Part shown: positions 17,717-26,274 of the stretch, piece after piece
Numbering within the stretch: the stretch's first letter is position 1
Layout of the letters: each line of letters begins with the position of its first letter
Assembly (NCBI RefSeq): GCF_000802385.1
Contig: NZ_JTDN01000001.1
Location: forward strand, 1,309,501-1,373,500
DNA from: Croceibacterium mercuriale
GTDB taxonomy: Bacteria; Pseudomonadota; Alphaproteobacteria; Sphingomonadales; Sphingomonadaceae
Length of the DNA stretch: 64,000 nt
Direction of reading: 5' to 3'
The notes under the pieces: generated by a model
Seen by the model: only the letters and a program-made list of their open reading frames with translations
Told to the model about the DNA's origin: nothing
Database searches by the model: none
Made by a program: the position numbers and the translations under genes

Positions 17717-19720
17717 TCAAAAACCGTATCTTACGCCCGCCCATGCGGTGAACGGCACTCCCAGGTCGATGGACCCTCCGCCATTGCGGGTGACAATGTC
17801 CGCATCCAGCAGGTTTTCGATCCGCCCGACCAGCGTCAGCGCACCGTGCACCGGCACCTGCGCGAACAGGTCCACCGTGGTCGCCGCCCGCAAGGCGTCG
17901 TCCTCCCGGTCGCCTTCGAACTGCCGCCCGACATGGCGTAGCGTGGCGGCCAGCCGCGTGCGCTCCGCCGGGTTCCAGCTCAGCGTCGCGCTGCCGGCAC
18001 GGGCAGGCACCTGCGCGGGACGGAACCCGTCCAACGCGGCAGCGGCGCCGTCAGCCTCCACCTCGGCATCGGTCAGCGCCAGCGTTCCCTCCAGCGCCAG
18101 CGCCCCATGCGTCACCTCCCCCGCAAGCTCCAGCCCGCGCGCGCGGACGGCATCCAGGTTCTGCCGCTCGCGCACGCTCTGCGTCAGCGTGACATTGGCG
18201 ATCGCGCCACGAATGCGGTTGTCGAACGCGGTCAGCGACAGTCGGGCCGCCGACGCCACCTGCCAGTCCATTCCTGCCTCGAACCCGGTCAGCCGCTCGT
18301 TCCGCAGCAGCGGGTTGGCATTGGTGGTCACCGGAAACACCACGAAGGGCCGATACAGCTCGTTCAGATTGGGCAGGCGGAACCCGCTATAGGCCGCCGC
18401 GCGCAGCTGCACCCCGGCGCCGGCATCGAAGGTAGCCCCTGCCCGCCAGTTCACCGCCCAGTCCGCACGGTCCGCATAGGCTTCGTCCAGCAGCAGCGCA
18501 CCGCTGGCGGCCAGATTGCGCTGGTAGCCGTCGCGGATGGACCAGCGATCGGCCCGCACACCGCCCGTCAGCACCACCGCGCCCAGCTGCCAGTCATCCT
18601 CCACGAACAGGCCCAGGGTGCTGTTGACGCCGCCGGCAGAACGGCTGCCATTGGCGGCCCCGCTGGCGAGGTAGCGATCCTCCACCAGATCGCCGGCGGA
18701 GCGGCGATAATCCGCGCCCAGCCGCAGCACATGCGCCGCTCCCACGGGCGGTCGCACCTCCAGCTTGCCGCCCAGCCCGGTCGAGGGCGTGTCCCGCTGG
18801 TCCAGCGTCAGCGCGTAACTGGTGGCGGAGATCACGCGATTGGTGAAGTTGCGCCATTGCGCGTAGGCCAGCGCGTCCACCTGCCAGGGGCCACGCCCGA
18901 CCAGCCGCACCGACAGGTCCTCCCCGCGGCTGCTGCTGTCCGCCCCGGCGAAGCGCAGGGTGCGATGATCGTCGAACGCCAGCCCGCGCAGCTGCACCTC
19001 CAGATCCGGCGCCACCCGCTGCACCAGCCGCGCACTGGCGGACCAGCTGTCGAACGCCGCGCGTGCAGTGGCAGGCACGCGCTGGTCGGCCGGCGTGGTG
19101 AAGAAGCCCTGCCCCCGGTCCCAGCGCCCGCTGACCACTGCGAAGCCATCACCCAGTTCGGGCGCCACCGTCGCCGACAGCGCCGTCTCCCCGCGGTGGT
19201 CGACCAGCGCCTCGCCGCTCAGCAGGCCCAGCGTCTCCGGTCCGGCACTGTCCAGTTCCACCGTGCCGGCCAGCGCGCCGGCACCGAACGGGCCGGACCC
19301 GCCGCCTCGCGTCACCCGCGCCCGCGCCAGCCGCTCGGGCGCGATGGCGCTGAACGGGATGTAGCCGAAGAACGGATCGGCCATCGGCACCCCGTCCAGC
19401 AGCAGTTGCGCCCGGCTGCTGGCATTGCCGCCCAGCGCCCGCAGGGTAATCCCCTGCGCGGAAGGGTTGGAGGAGCGGCTGTCCGACCGGCGGAATTGCT
19501 GGAACCCCGCAACGTTGCTCAGCACATCCTCCAGCCGGCCGGATGCGCTGCGGCTGATCGCCTCCCGCCCGATCGTGACCGTACCATAGGCCGGTGTTGC
19601 CGGCGTGTCCGGCAGCCCCGTGCCGGTCACGATGATCGACGCCGTCTCCTGCGCCATGGCCGACACTGCCCCACCCGCCAGCATCGCTGCCGGCGCGGCC
19701 CACAGCAGGCGGCGGTTCAC
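17717..19720 (-). CDS. TonB-dependent receptor, BtuB-like architecture
   Basis: The product is about 667 residues. I start at the GTG at 19720, which overlaps the SnoaL gene stop (GTGA), because it gives a signal peptide (LLWAAPAAMLAG, cut near AMAQ). The plug domain has IIVTGTGLPD, NVAGFQQFRR and LLLDGVPMADPF. The barrel ends in an aromatic residue (AGVRYGF), as expected for outer-membrane assembly. The ligand is unknown. The neighbourhood (LigM-like demethylase, hydrolases, C1 enzymes) suggests a methylated organic compound. Confidence 0.88.
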   Translation of the reverse strand: MNRRLLWAAPAAMLAGGAVSAMAQETASIIVTGTGLPDTPATPAYGTVTIGREAISRSASGRLEDVLSNVAGFQQFRRSDSRSSNPSAQGITLRALGGNASSRAQLLLDGVPMADPFFGYIPFSAIAPERLARARVTRGGGSGPFGAGALAGTVELDSAGPETLGLLSGEALVDHRGETALSATVAPELGDGFAVVSGRWDRGQGFFTTPADQRVPATARAAFDSWSASARLVQRVAPDLEVQLRGLAFDDHRTLRFAGADSSSRGEDLSVRLVGRGPWQVDALAYAQWRNFTNRVISATSYALTLDQRDTPSTGLGGKLEVRPPVGAAHVLRLGADYRRSAGDLVEDRYLASGAANGSRSAGGVNSTLGLFVEDDWQLGAVVLTGGVRADRWSIRDGYQRNLAASGALLLDEAYADRADWAVNWRAGATFDAGAGVQLRAAAYSGFRLPNLNELYRPFVVFPVTTNANPLLRNERLTGFEAGMDWQVASAARLSLTAFDNRIRGAIANVTLTQSVRERQNLDAVRARGLELAGEVTHGALALEGTLALTDAEVEADGAAAALDGFRPAQVPARAGSATLSWNPAERTRLAATLRHVGRQFEGDREDDALRAATTVDLFAQVPVHGALTLVGRIENLLDADIVTRNGGGSIDLGVPFTAWAGVRYGF

Positions 19721-20148
19721 GGGCGGAAATCCAGCCCGCCGACCCGTTCGGCAAAGCGCCACCCATCGGCGGTGCGTACCAGCCGATCGGTGTAGCTGCC
19801 CACCAGCGGCCCTGTCGCATCGCGCACCGCGAGCCCGCCCTCGGCCGGCACCTCGCCGGTGAACAGCAGCATCACGCTGAAGGCGGTGGCGTGATGGCCA
19901 TCCACCACATCGACCACGATGTTGCCGACCATATGCCGCTGCGGCCGGGCTGGCCTGGCGGTGAAGCTGGCCAGGATGGCCTCGCGCCCGGTGACGAACT
20001 CGCCCGGGCGGCTGGGCCGGGCAAAGCGCCCGTCATCGGTATACAGCCCGGCCACGCGGGCCCACTCCCCGGCATCGGCCAGGTTGGCATAGAGGCGGAT
20101 CAGGCGCCCGCAATCCGCCTCGATCGCGCGGCGTTCGTCATTGGTCAT
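19717..20148 (-). CDS. SnoaL-like (NTF2-fold) protein
   Basis: I place the start at the ATG at 20148 (MTNDERRA), giving 143 residues, the usual size for this fold. The fold signature is an N-terminal helix (CGRLIRLYANLADAGEW), GLYTDDGRFARP, FVTGREAILASF, and terminal strands ending in VRTADGWRFAERV. Such proteins are isomerases, dehydratases or non-catalytic. It leads the minus-strand set with the TonB receptor (4-bp overlap) and hydrolase, and is divergent from the MetE-like gene. Confidence 0.78.
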   Translation of the reverse strand: MTNDERRAIEADCGRLIRLYANLADAGEWARVAGLYTDDGRFARPSRPGEFVTGREAILASFTARPARPQRHMVGNIVVDVVDGHHATAFSVMLLFTGEVPAEGGLAVRDATGPLVGSYTDRLVRTADGWRFAERVGGLDFRP

Positions 20149-20269
20149 GCCGCGGCCCGTGCCACAGCGGACAGGGGCCGCCAAGAGCAGGCCGACGCCG
20201 CTCCTCATGCTTGCGGAAAGTTCGCATACGTGAAAGATGAAGCATCGTTCATTCCCGAGGACATTCGCC

Positions 20270-21394
20270 ATGATCTCCACCACCCATGTCGGCAGCCTGC
20301 CGCGTGGCGCCGCCCTCGTCCCTCTGCTGCTGGCCCGCGACAAGGGGGAGCCGTACGACGCGGCCGCATTCGACACCGCCGTGCAGGCGGCGGTGGACGA
20401 AGCCGTGCAGCAGCAGGTTGCCGCGGGCGTGTCGATCGTGTCGGACGGGGAGCTCGGCAAGATCGGCTACTCCACCTACATCCAGGAACGCCTGTCGGGC
20501 TTCGGCGGCCACACGCCACGCAAGCCGGCGCGGGATCTGGCGGACGTGCCGGAACTAGCGGCCAAGCTGGCGCACATCATGGGCGCGCAGGAGTTCAGCC
20601 GCGCCAGCGCCATCGGCAAGGTGGAACTGGTCAACCTGCAGCCGCTGCATGATGATACGCGCCGTTTCCGCACGGCGCTGGACCGGCACGGCGCGGGCGT
20701 CAGGGGCTTCCTCAACGCCGCCAGCCCCGGCCTGATCACCGCCTTCCAGCCCAATGCCTTCTACCCCAGCCACGAGGCCTATCTGGCCGACCTGGTCACC
20801 GCCATGCGGCCGGAATACGAGGCGATCATTGCCGCCGGCTTCGACCTGCAGCTGGACTGCCCCGACCTGGCGATGAGCCGGCACACCGGCTACCAGGACA
20901 TGGACGAGGCGGAATTCCTGCGCACCATCAGCGCCAATGTGGCGGCGCTGAACGCGGCCACCGCGAACATCCCGGCCGAACGGATGCGGATGCATGTGTG
21001 CTGGGGCAATTACGAAGGGCCCCACGATCACGACATTCCGCTGGAACGGATCATCGACATCGTGCTTGCCGCCCGGCCGCAGACCATCCTGTTCGAAGCC
21101 GCCAATCCGCGGCACGAGCATGAATGGGTGGTGTGGCGCGCGGCCGACCTGGCCGGCAAGGTGCTGGCCCCCGGCCTGATCGACAGTTGCAGCAACTATA
21201 TCGAGACGCCGGAACTGATCGCCCAGCGGATCGAACGTTTCGCCGGCTTCGTGGGCAAGGATCGCGTGATCGCCAGCACCGATTGCGGCTTCGGCACCTT
21301 TGCGGGCTATGGCAAGATCGACCCCGCCGTGACGTGGAAGAAGCTCGCCAACCTGCGCGCCGGCGCCGACCTGGCGGATGGCAGGATCGGCTGA
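20270..21394 (+). CDS. MetE C-terminal-domain-type methyltransferase (cobalamin-independent)
   Basis: The 374-residue protein corresponds to the catalytic half of MetE only. The start at 20270 follows a GAGG site. It begins TTHVGSLPRG, as do related short MetE-like proteins. The zinc ligands of MetE appear conserved: His and Cys in MHVCWGN, Glu in ILFEAANPR, Cys in STDCGFGTF. The likely role is methyl transfer from a folate or other donor to homocysteine or another thiol. It is coupled to the IclR gene (TGATG) and divergent from the receptor operon. Confidence 0.82.
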   Translation: MISTTHVGSLPRGAALVPLLLARDKGEPYDAAAFDTAVQAAVDEAVQQQVAAGVSIVSDGELGKIGYSTYIQERLSGFGGHTPRKPARDLADVPELAAKLAHIMGAQEFSRASAIGKVELVNLQPLHDDTRRFRTALDRHGAGVRGFLNAASPGLITAFQPNAFYPSHEAYLADLVTAMRPEYEAIIAAGFDLQLDCPDLAMSRHTGYQDMDEAEFLRTISANVAALNAATANIPAERMRMHVCWGNYEGPHDHDIPLERIIDIVLAARPQTILFEAANPRHEHEWVVWRAADLAGKVLAPGLIDSCSNYIETPELIAQRIERFAGFVGKDRVIASTDCGFGTFAGYGKIDPAVTWKKLANLRAGADLADGRIG

Positions 21395-22161
21395 TGGCGG
21401 CCGAGCAGGACGAAATCCCGCCGGCCGCGCTGTCGCCGGCGGTCAAGTCGGCCACGCGCACGCTGGACATCATCGAGTATGTTGTCGCCACGTCGCGCCC
21501 GCTGGTGGCACAGGAGATCGCCGTGGCGCTGGGCATCCCGGTGTCCAGCCTGTCCTACCTGCTCGCCACCCTGGTGGAGCGCGGCTACATCGTGCGCGAA
21601 GGGCGCCGCTATCTGCCGGGCCCGGGGCTGGAGCGGCTGCAGACCCGCCGCCATGGCCCCACCCTGGCCGATCGTGCCGCCCCGCTGGTGCAATGGCTGC
21701 GCGCCCAGCTGAACGAGACCGCCAGCTTCCTGGTCCGCGTGGACTGGGAGGCAGAGGTGCTGGTGACGCAGAGCAGCAGTCACGCGCTGCGCTATTCGCT
21801 GGATGTCGGCAGCCGGTTGCCGCTGCATGCGCTGGCGGGCGGGCGCGCCTTGCTCACCCTGATGGATGATGGCGATCTGGCACGATATTTCGCCGAGTCC
21901 ACCCGGCGGCGGCTGACCCCCTCCACCATCACCAACGAAAACGGCCTGCGTCAGGCGATCGCGCAGGCGCGCGACGCCGGCATTGCCGAGACGGACGAGG
22001 AATACAGCCTCGGCATCCACGGCATGGCCTGCGTGGTCATGTCGGGGGATGTGCCGGTCGGCGCACTGTCCGTCGCCATTCCCAAGGCGCGCCTGACATC
22101 GGACCGGCACGACAAGGCGATCAAGATGCTGCAACGCGCCGCGGCGATGCTGGACAGCTAG
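21394..22161 (+). CDS. IclR-family transcriptional regulator
   Basis: The 255-residue protein has a winged helix at about residues 14-75 (ATRTLDIIEYV, VAQEIAVALGIPVSSLSYLL, TLVERGYIVREGRRYLPG) and a C-terminal effector domain (ETASFLVRVD, LHALAGGRALLTLM, GIAETDEEYSLGIHGMACVV). IclR regulators usually govern adjacent catabolic genes. Its start overlaps the MetE-like stop by 1 bp. It is the best candidate regulator of the demethylation cluster. Confidence 0.9.
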   Translation: MAAEQDEIPPAALSPAVKSATRTLDIIEYVVATSRPLVAQEIAVALGIPVSSLSYLLATLVERGYIVREGRRYLPGPGLERLQTRRHGPTLADRAAPLVQWLRAQLNETASFLVRVDWEAEVLVTQSSSHALRYSLDVGSRLPLHALAGGRALLTLMDDGDLARYFAESTRRRLTPSTITNENGLRQAIAQARDAGIAETDEEYSLGIHGMACVVMSGDVPVGALSVAIPKARLTSDRHDKAIKMLQRAAAMLDS

Positions 22162-22220
22162 GCCGCGACTTCGTCATCGCGAGGGGCCGCAGGCGACCCC
22201 CTTGATGACGAAGTCGGCCC
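22162..22220. terminator. bidirectional hairpin between iclR-type gene and ligM-like gene
   Basis: CGACTTCGTCAT at 22166-22177 pairs perfectly with ATGACGAAGTCG at 22205-22216. The loop itself contains GAGGGG and CCCCCT that can pair. It fills the gap between two convergent stop codons. It could be a shared terminator or a dispersed intergenic palindrome. Confidence 0.55.
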
Positions 22221-22225
22221 CTCGA

Positions 22226-23635
22226 TCAGGCCGAAACGCCGACACCCTTCTGCCGCCAGCTGTCGGCATAGCTGTCGCGCGCCACGTTGGAATAGGGCAC
22301 CGGGCTGATCACGGCAGTGATCTCCACCTGCTCGTGCGGCTCCACGGTCGGCTTGGCCGTGCCGCCATCGGGCTCGCCCCAGACCAGCGTCACCTTCTTG
22401 CCCATGTCCACGTAATCGGGATCGATCATCGCCAGGCTCAGCATCTTGCCGGCATTGGCGGAATAGCCGATCCAGGTGGACACGCCGATCAGCTTGCCGT
22501 CGCACCGCACCTCGTCGAACGGATGCATGGAATAGACCGCGCTGGGGAACTCGAAATACTTCGCCCGGCCGCCTTCCGCGAACACGGAGGACATGACCCG
22601 CGTCACGTCCGCATCGTCCATCGCCAGCGTCACCTTGGTCCGGTGCGGCTGGTCCTTCATCCGCTCCAGCGCCTCGCGGCCGACGAAATCGTGATCGAAC
22701 TTCACGATGTGTCCGTACCCGATGTCCCACGGGGTCATGTAATAGCCATCCACCGTGTCCGGCACGTAGGATCCGCCGATGGAACACATGCCTTCATAGG
22801 ACTTGGCGGCCAGCCATTCGCGATACTGCACCAGCATCGGATCGCTGCCGGTGTAGATCGCCGGCAGCGGGCTCGGCAGCCAGCCGGATTCCAGCGTGTT
22901 GGACGAATAGGTCCGTCCGCCGACCAGAGTCAGGCCATGATCGCCGCCTGCCTCCACCAGCGCGGCATGGACGGCGTGGTAATCTTCCCACGGGCCATAC
23001 AGCTCGTATCCCGGCTGCCCGGCCATGCCATGGCGCAGGGCCGTCACGTCGCAACCGGCAATGTCGATATGCGTCATGTTGAAGAACTTCAGGTCCGGCG
23101 GGGTCTGCCCCAGCGCGCGTTCCAGCACGGCCATCGCGTTGGGGCCCTGCAGCTGGAAACGGTAATGCCGGCGCTTGCCGTCCGTTCGCAGTGCGGTGCG
23201 CTCGTCCCGCTCCACCGTCACGTCCCAGTCGCCGGTGGCGGCATGGAATTCGACCCATTCCAGCGCCGGGGCGCGGCCCACCAGATTGAACTCCTCCTCC
23301 GCCTGGTAGAACAGGATCACGTCGCCGATGACATAGCCATCGGGCGTGACCGGCACGAACTGCTTGGCCTTGTTCACCGCGAAGTTCTTGAACGAATTGA
23401 TCGCCAGGTATTCCAGCAGGCGGAAGGCATCCGGCCCGCGGACCAGCAGCTCCGCCATGTGGTAGGACTGGTTGAACAGCACCGCTGTCTCAGCCCATGC
23501 GCGCTGCTCGCTGCGCCAGTTGGAATATTCGGCCGGCACGCCAGGATAGACGTTGGGGCCGACTTGCTGGTTACGCAGGAAGTGGACGATGTCGCCCGCT
23601 TCATCCAGCTTCTGCTGCAAGGTCTGTTCGGTCAT
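22226..23635 (-). CDS. LigM-like tetrahydrofolate-dependent O-demethylase (GcvT family)
   Basis: Transfers a methyl group from a methoxylated substrate to tetrahydrofolate. The product is 469 residues with the ATG at 23635, which is better spaced from GAGAGGA than the ATG at 23641. Length and sequence track Sphingobium LigM (471 residues, vanillate/3-O-methylgallate demethylase) throughout: EYSNWRSEQRAW, NKAKQFVPVTP, VGRAPALEW, LRHGMAGQPG, NTLESGWLPSPLPAIYTG. The residues I recall as important in LigM appear retained: His59 (QSYHM), Arg121 (VGRAP), Tyr243 (GRTYSSN). No ring-cleavage genes lie nearby, so the substrate is open. It is probably co-transcribed with the hydrolase 19 bp upstream and is divergent from metF-folD. 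Confidence 0.85.
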   Translation of the reverse strand: MTEQTLQQKLDEAGDIVHFLRNQQVGPNVYPGVPAEYSNWRSEQRAWAETAVLFNQSYHMAELLVRGPDAFRLLEYLAINSFKNFAVNKAKQFVPVTPDGYVIGDVILFYQAEEEFNLVGRAPALEWVEFHAATGDWDVTVERDERTALRTDGKRRHYRFQLQGPNAMAVLERALGQTPPDLKFFNMTHIDIAGCDVTALRHGMAGQPGYELYGPWEDYHAVHAALVEAGGDHGLTLVGGRTYSSNTLESGWLPSPLPAIYTGSDPMLVQYREWLAAKSYEGMCSIGGSYVPDTVDGYYMTPWDIGYGHIVKFDHDFVGREALERMKDQPHRTKVTLAMDDADVTRVMSSVFAEGGRAKYFEFPSAVYSMHPFDEVRCDGKLIGVSTWIGYSANAGKMLSLAMIDPDYVDMGKKVTLVWGEPDGGTAKPTVEPHEQVEITAVISPVPYSNVARDSYADSWRQKGVGVSA

Positions 23636-23654
23636 CGGCATTCCTCTCTCGTGT

Positions 23655-24356
23655 TTATTGTTCTGGGTGTGACAGCCATCCGGCGATGGCTTCGTTCACG
23701 GCCGCCGGTGCCTCCAGCGGCAGCATGTGGCCGGCATCGGGCACAATGACGAGCATGGCCTGGCGGATGGCAGCAGCAATGTCGCGGTGCTGTTCTGGCG
23801 GCGCCCAGCCATCCAGCGCGCCGGTCATCACCAGCACCGGGCAGGCGATCGACGGCAGCAGTCCGACCGCCTCGGGCCGGCCAAGCAGGGCCGCGATATC
23901 CTGCTCGAACCGCGCCTGCCCCTGCGCGATACACATGGCCCGCAGCGGATCGTACAGCGTGGGATCGGCCCGGTTCGCCGGTGCCAGCATCGGCGGCAGC
24001 CAGGCATCGACCAGCGCGGGAAAGCCCTGCTCCCGCCCAAGGTCGCGCAGGGCATGGCGCTTGGCGGCCTCCCCTCGCCCGACCGGATGAACACCGGTGC
24101 TGACCAGCGCCAGCCGGCGCACGCGACCGGGCGCCTGCCGCACGATTTCCAGCGCGACCCGTCCCCCCATCGAATGACCGAACAGGTCCAGCGCATCCGC
24201 ACCATGCCGGTCGGCCTCGGTCAGCACGGCGCGTGCCATGGCCTGCAAGCTGTCGGCACTGCCATAGCCATCCAGCGCCCGCGCGCCGGGGAACGCCGCC
24301 AGCTGGGGCGCGAAGGTGCGCGCGTCGCAGATCAGGCCGGGCAGGAACAGCAGCAT
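23655..24356 (-). CDS. alpha/beta hydrolase upstream of the demethylase gene
   Basis: The 233-residue alpha/beta hydrolase has the catalytic Ser in GHSMGG, the probable Asp in GALDGWAPP and His in PDAGHMLPLE, a complete triad. It resembles esterases and BioH/MhpC-type hydrolases. An in-frame stop just upstream supports the ATG at 24356. It precedes the LigM-like gene by about 19 bp on the same strand, so it may free the methylated substrate from an ester. That is inference. Confidence 0.82.
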   Translation of the reverse strand: MLLFLPGLICDARTFAPQLAAFPGARALDGYGSADSLQAMARAVLTEADRHGADALDLFGHSMGGRVALEIVRQAPGRVRRLALVSTGVHPVGRGEAAKRHALRDLGREQGFPALVDAWLPPMLAPANRADPTLYDPLRAMCIAQGQARFEQDIAALLGRPEAVGLLPSIACPVLVMTGALDGWAPPEQHRDIAAAIRQAMLVIVPDAGHMLPLEAPAAVNEAIAGWLSHPEQ

Positions 24357-24481
24357 CGCAGGATCAATTCACGTCCATGAAGTTTTCACCTATCCGAAAG
24401 GATGGCTGTTCGCTAGGCCTTTGTCCATCCCGCCGGACCCGCCTAAGAACCGGCAACCAGCACCAAGGAGGGCGACAGAGC

Positions 24482-25366
24482 ATGGCCACCGACCCTGTCA
24501 GCTACGCAGCGATCCATCCCGACTGGGAACGGGCGCGCACCAACATGGTGGACGGCTACTCGCTGGAGATGACCGCGCGAGAGCTGGACGCCTTGCAGGC
24601 CGCCGCCCCGTTCATCCGCCCACATACGCAGATCGCCGTGACGTTCCTGCCGGGCGAGGCGCTGGAGCAGCGCGTCGCCGCCGCCCGGCTGGTGCGGCAG
24701 CTGGGGTTCGAACCGATCATCCACCTGTCCGCCCGTCGGCTGACGTCCGAAGCAGAGCTCGACACCTATCTGGCGCGGGTCGCGGCGGAGGCAGGCCTGA
24801 AGCGTGTGTTCGTGATCGCCGGCGACCCGTCGCAAGCCGAAGGTCCGTTCGAGGACTCGATGCAGGTGATCGAGAGCGGCCTGCTGGAGAAGCACGGCAT
24901 CACCATTGTCGGGATCGGCGGCCATCCGGAAGGGCACCCGGCGGTCGACCGCGAACAGCTGTGGCTGTGGATGGAGCGCAAGGTCGCCGCGCTGCGGGCG
25001 CGCGGGATCCTGCCGCTGGTGGTGACGCAGTTCGGCTTCGACGATGATGCCATCGTCGACTGGGTCGCCACCCTGCGCGCGCGCGGGATCGACGTGCCGG
25101 TGCGGCTGGGCGTGCCCGGCCCTGCCGGGATCAAGCGCCTGCTCGGCTTTGCCCGGCGCTGCGGCGTGGGGGCGTCGGCCACGGTGCTGAAGAAATATGG
25201 CATCTCGCTGGGCAGTCTGCTGGGCAGTGCCGGGCCGGACCGGCTGGTCGAATCGCTTGAGCGGAAGCTCGGACCGGACCATGGGCGCGTGCGACTGCAT
25301 TTCTACCCGTTCGGTGCGCTGACCGCGTCCGCCGACTGGATCAACGATTACGCTGCCCGGCACTAG
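24482..25366 (+). CDS. metF: methylenetetrahydrofolate reductase (MetF family)
   Basis: The 294-residue length fits MetF. It has the beta/alpha-barrel pattern: PHTQIAVTFLPGEALEQRV, a middle IAGDPSQAEGPF segment where MetF binds flavin, VGIGGHPEGHP, and a C-terminal IKRLLGFARRCGVGAS. AAGGAGGG precedes the ATG. Next to a LigM-like enzyme, the likely direction is oxidation of methyl-THF to methylene-THF. It is divergent from the hydrolase/demethylase pair and 19 bp before folD. Confidence 0.85.
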   Translation: MATDPVSYAAIHPDWERARTNMVDGYSLEMTARELDALQAAAPFIRPHTQIAVTFLPGEALEQRVAAARLVRQLGFEPIIHLSARRLTSEAELDTYLARVAAEAGLKRVFVIAGDPSQAEGPFEDSMQVIESGLLEKHGITIVGIGGHPEGHPAVDREQLWLWMERKVAALRARGILPLVVTQFGFDDDAIVDWVATLRARGIDVPVRLGVPGPAGIKRLLGFARRCGVGASATVLKKYGISLGSLLGSAGPDRLVESLERKLGPDHGRVRLHFYPFGALTASADWINDYAARH

Positions 25367-25385
25367 GGGCGCAGGGGAAGACGGC

Positions 25386-26267
25386 ATGGAACTGATCGAC
25401 GGCAAGGCGCTCGCCCGCGTGGTGGACGAGCAGACCCGGGCCGACGTTGCCGCACTGGTCGCCAGCGGCGGCCCGCGTCCGGGGCTGGCGGTGGTGCTGG
25501 TGGGCGACGATCCCGCCAGCCAGGTCTATGTCCGTCGCAAGATCAAGGGGTGCGAGGCGGTGGGCATCACCAGCTTCGAACGCCGCCTGCCGGCTTCCAC
25601 GACGCAGGCCGAGCTGATGGCGGTGATCGCCGCGCTGAACGCCGACCCGCAGGTCCACGGCATCCTGTGCCAGGTACCCCTGCCCCCGCATATCGACCAG
25701 GGCGCGGTGCTGGATGCAATCCGGCCGGACAAGGATGTGGACGGCTTCCACCCGGTCAATGTCGGGCGCCTGTCGACCGGTACCGGCGGCATCGTGCCCT
25801 GCACCCCGCTGGGCGTGATGCTGCTGCTGGACAGCGTGCTGCCCGAGCTGAAGGGGCTGGACGTGGTGGTCATCGGCAAGTCCAACATCGTGGGCAAGCC
25901 CATCGCCATGCTGCTGCTTGAGCGAGAGGCGACCGTCACCGTCACGCATATCCATACCAAGGGCCTGGCCGAGATCACCCGCAAGGCCGATGTCATCGTC
26001 GCCGCGGCCGGCGCGCCGGAGCTGGTGCGCGGTTACTGGGTGAAGCCGGGCGCAGTCATCATCGATGTGGGCATCACCCGCGTGCCCGGCGCCAACGGCA
26101 AGGACCGGCTGGTGGGCGACGTCGCCTTTGCCGAGATGGGCCACGCCCGGGCCGTGACCCCGGTGCCGGGCGGCGTGGGGCCGATGACCATCGCCTGCCT
26201 GCTGAGCAACACGGTGAAGGCCGCCTGCGTTGCCGCCGGCAAGCAGCCGATGCTGGCGGACGCCTGA
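25386..26267 (+). CDS. folD: bifunctional methylenetetrahydrofolate dehydrogenase/cyclohydrolase
   Basis: Converts methylene-THF to formyl-THF. The 293-residue protein has the FolD signatures VLVGDDPASQVYVRRK (with the catalytic Lys in YVRRK), GILCQVPLPPHI, DKDVDGFHPVNVG, the Rossmann motif VVIGKSNIVGKP, and the C-terminal TPVPGGVGPMT. It follows metF closely and completes a methyl-THF to formyl-THF route with it. It converges on corA. Confidence 0.97.
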   Translation: MELIDGKALARVVDEQTRADVAALVASGGPRPGLAVVLVGDDPASQVYVRRKIKGCEAVGITSFERRLPASTTQAELMAVIAALNADPQVHGILCQVPLPPHIDQGAVLDAIRPDKDVDGFHPVNVGRLSTGTGGIVPCTPLGVMLLLDSVLPELKGLDVVVIGKSNIVGKPIAMLLLEREATVTVTHIHTKGLAEITRKADVIVAAAGAPELVRGYWVKPGAVIIDVGITRVPGANGKDRLVGDVAFAEMGHARAVTPVPGGVGPMTIACLLSNTVKAACVAAGKQPMLADA

Positions 26268-26274
26268 CCGCTAC

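Noticed and set aside
24400-24481. SAM-riboswitch-like core (GGCAACC) and a GAAA-loop hairpin upstream of metF
   Set aside because: The CCGGCAACC string and a small hairpin are present, but I could not draw the four-way junction or kink-turn. A covariance-model search would decide; a significant hit would support it.
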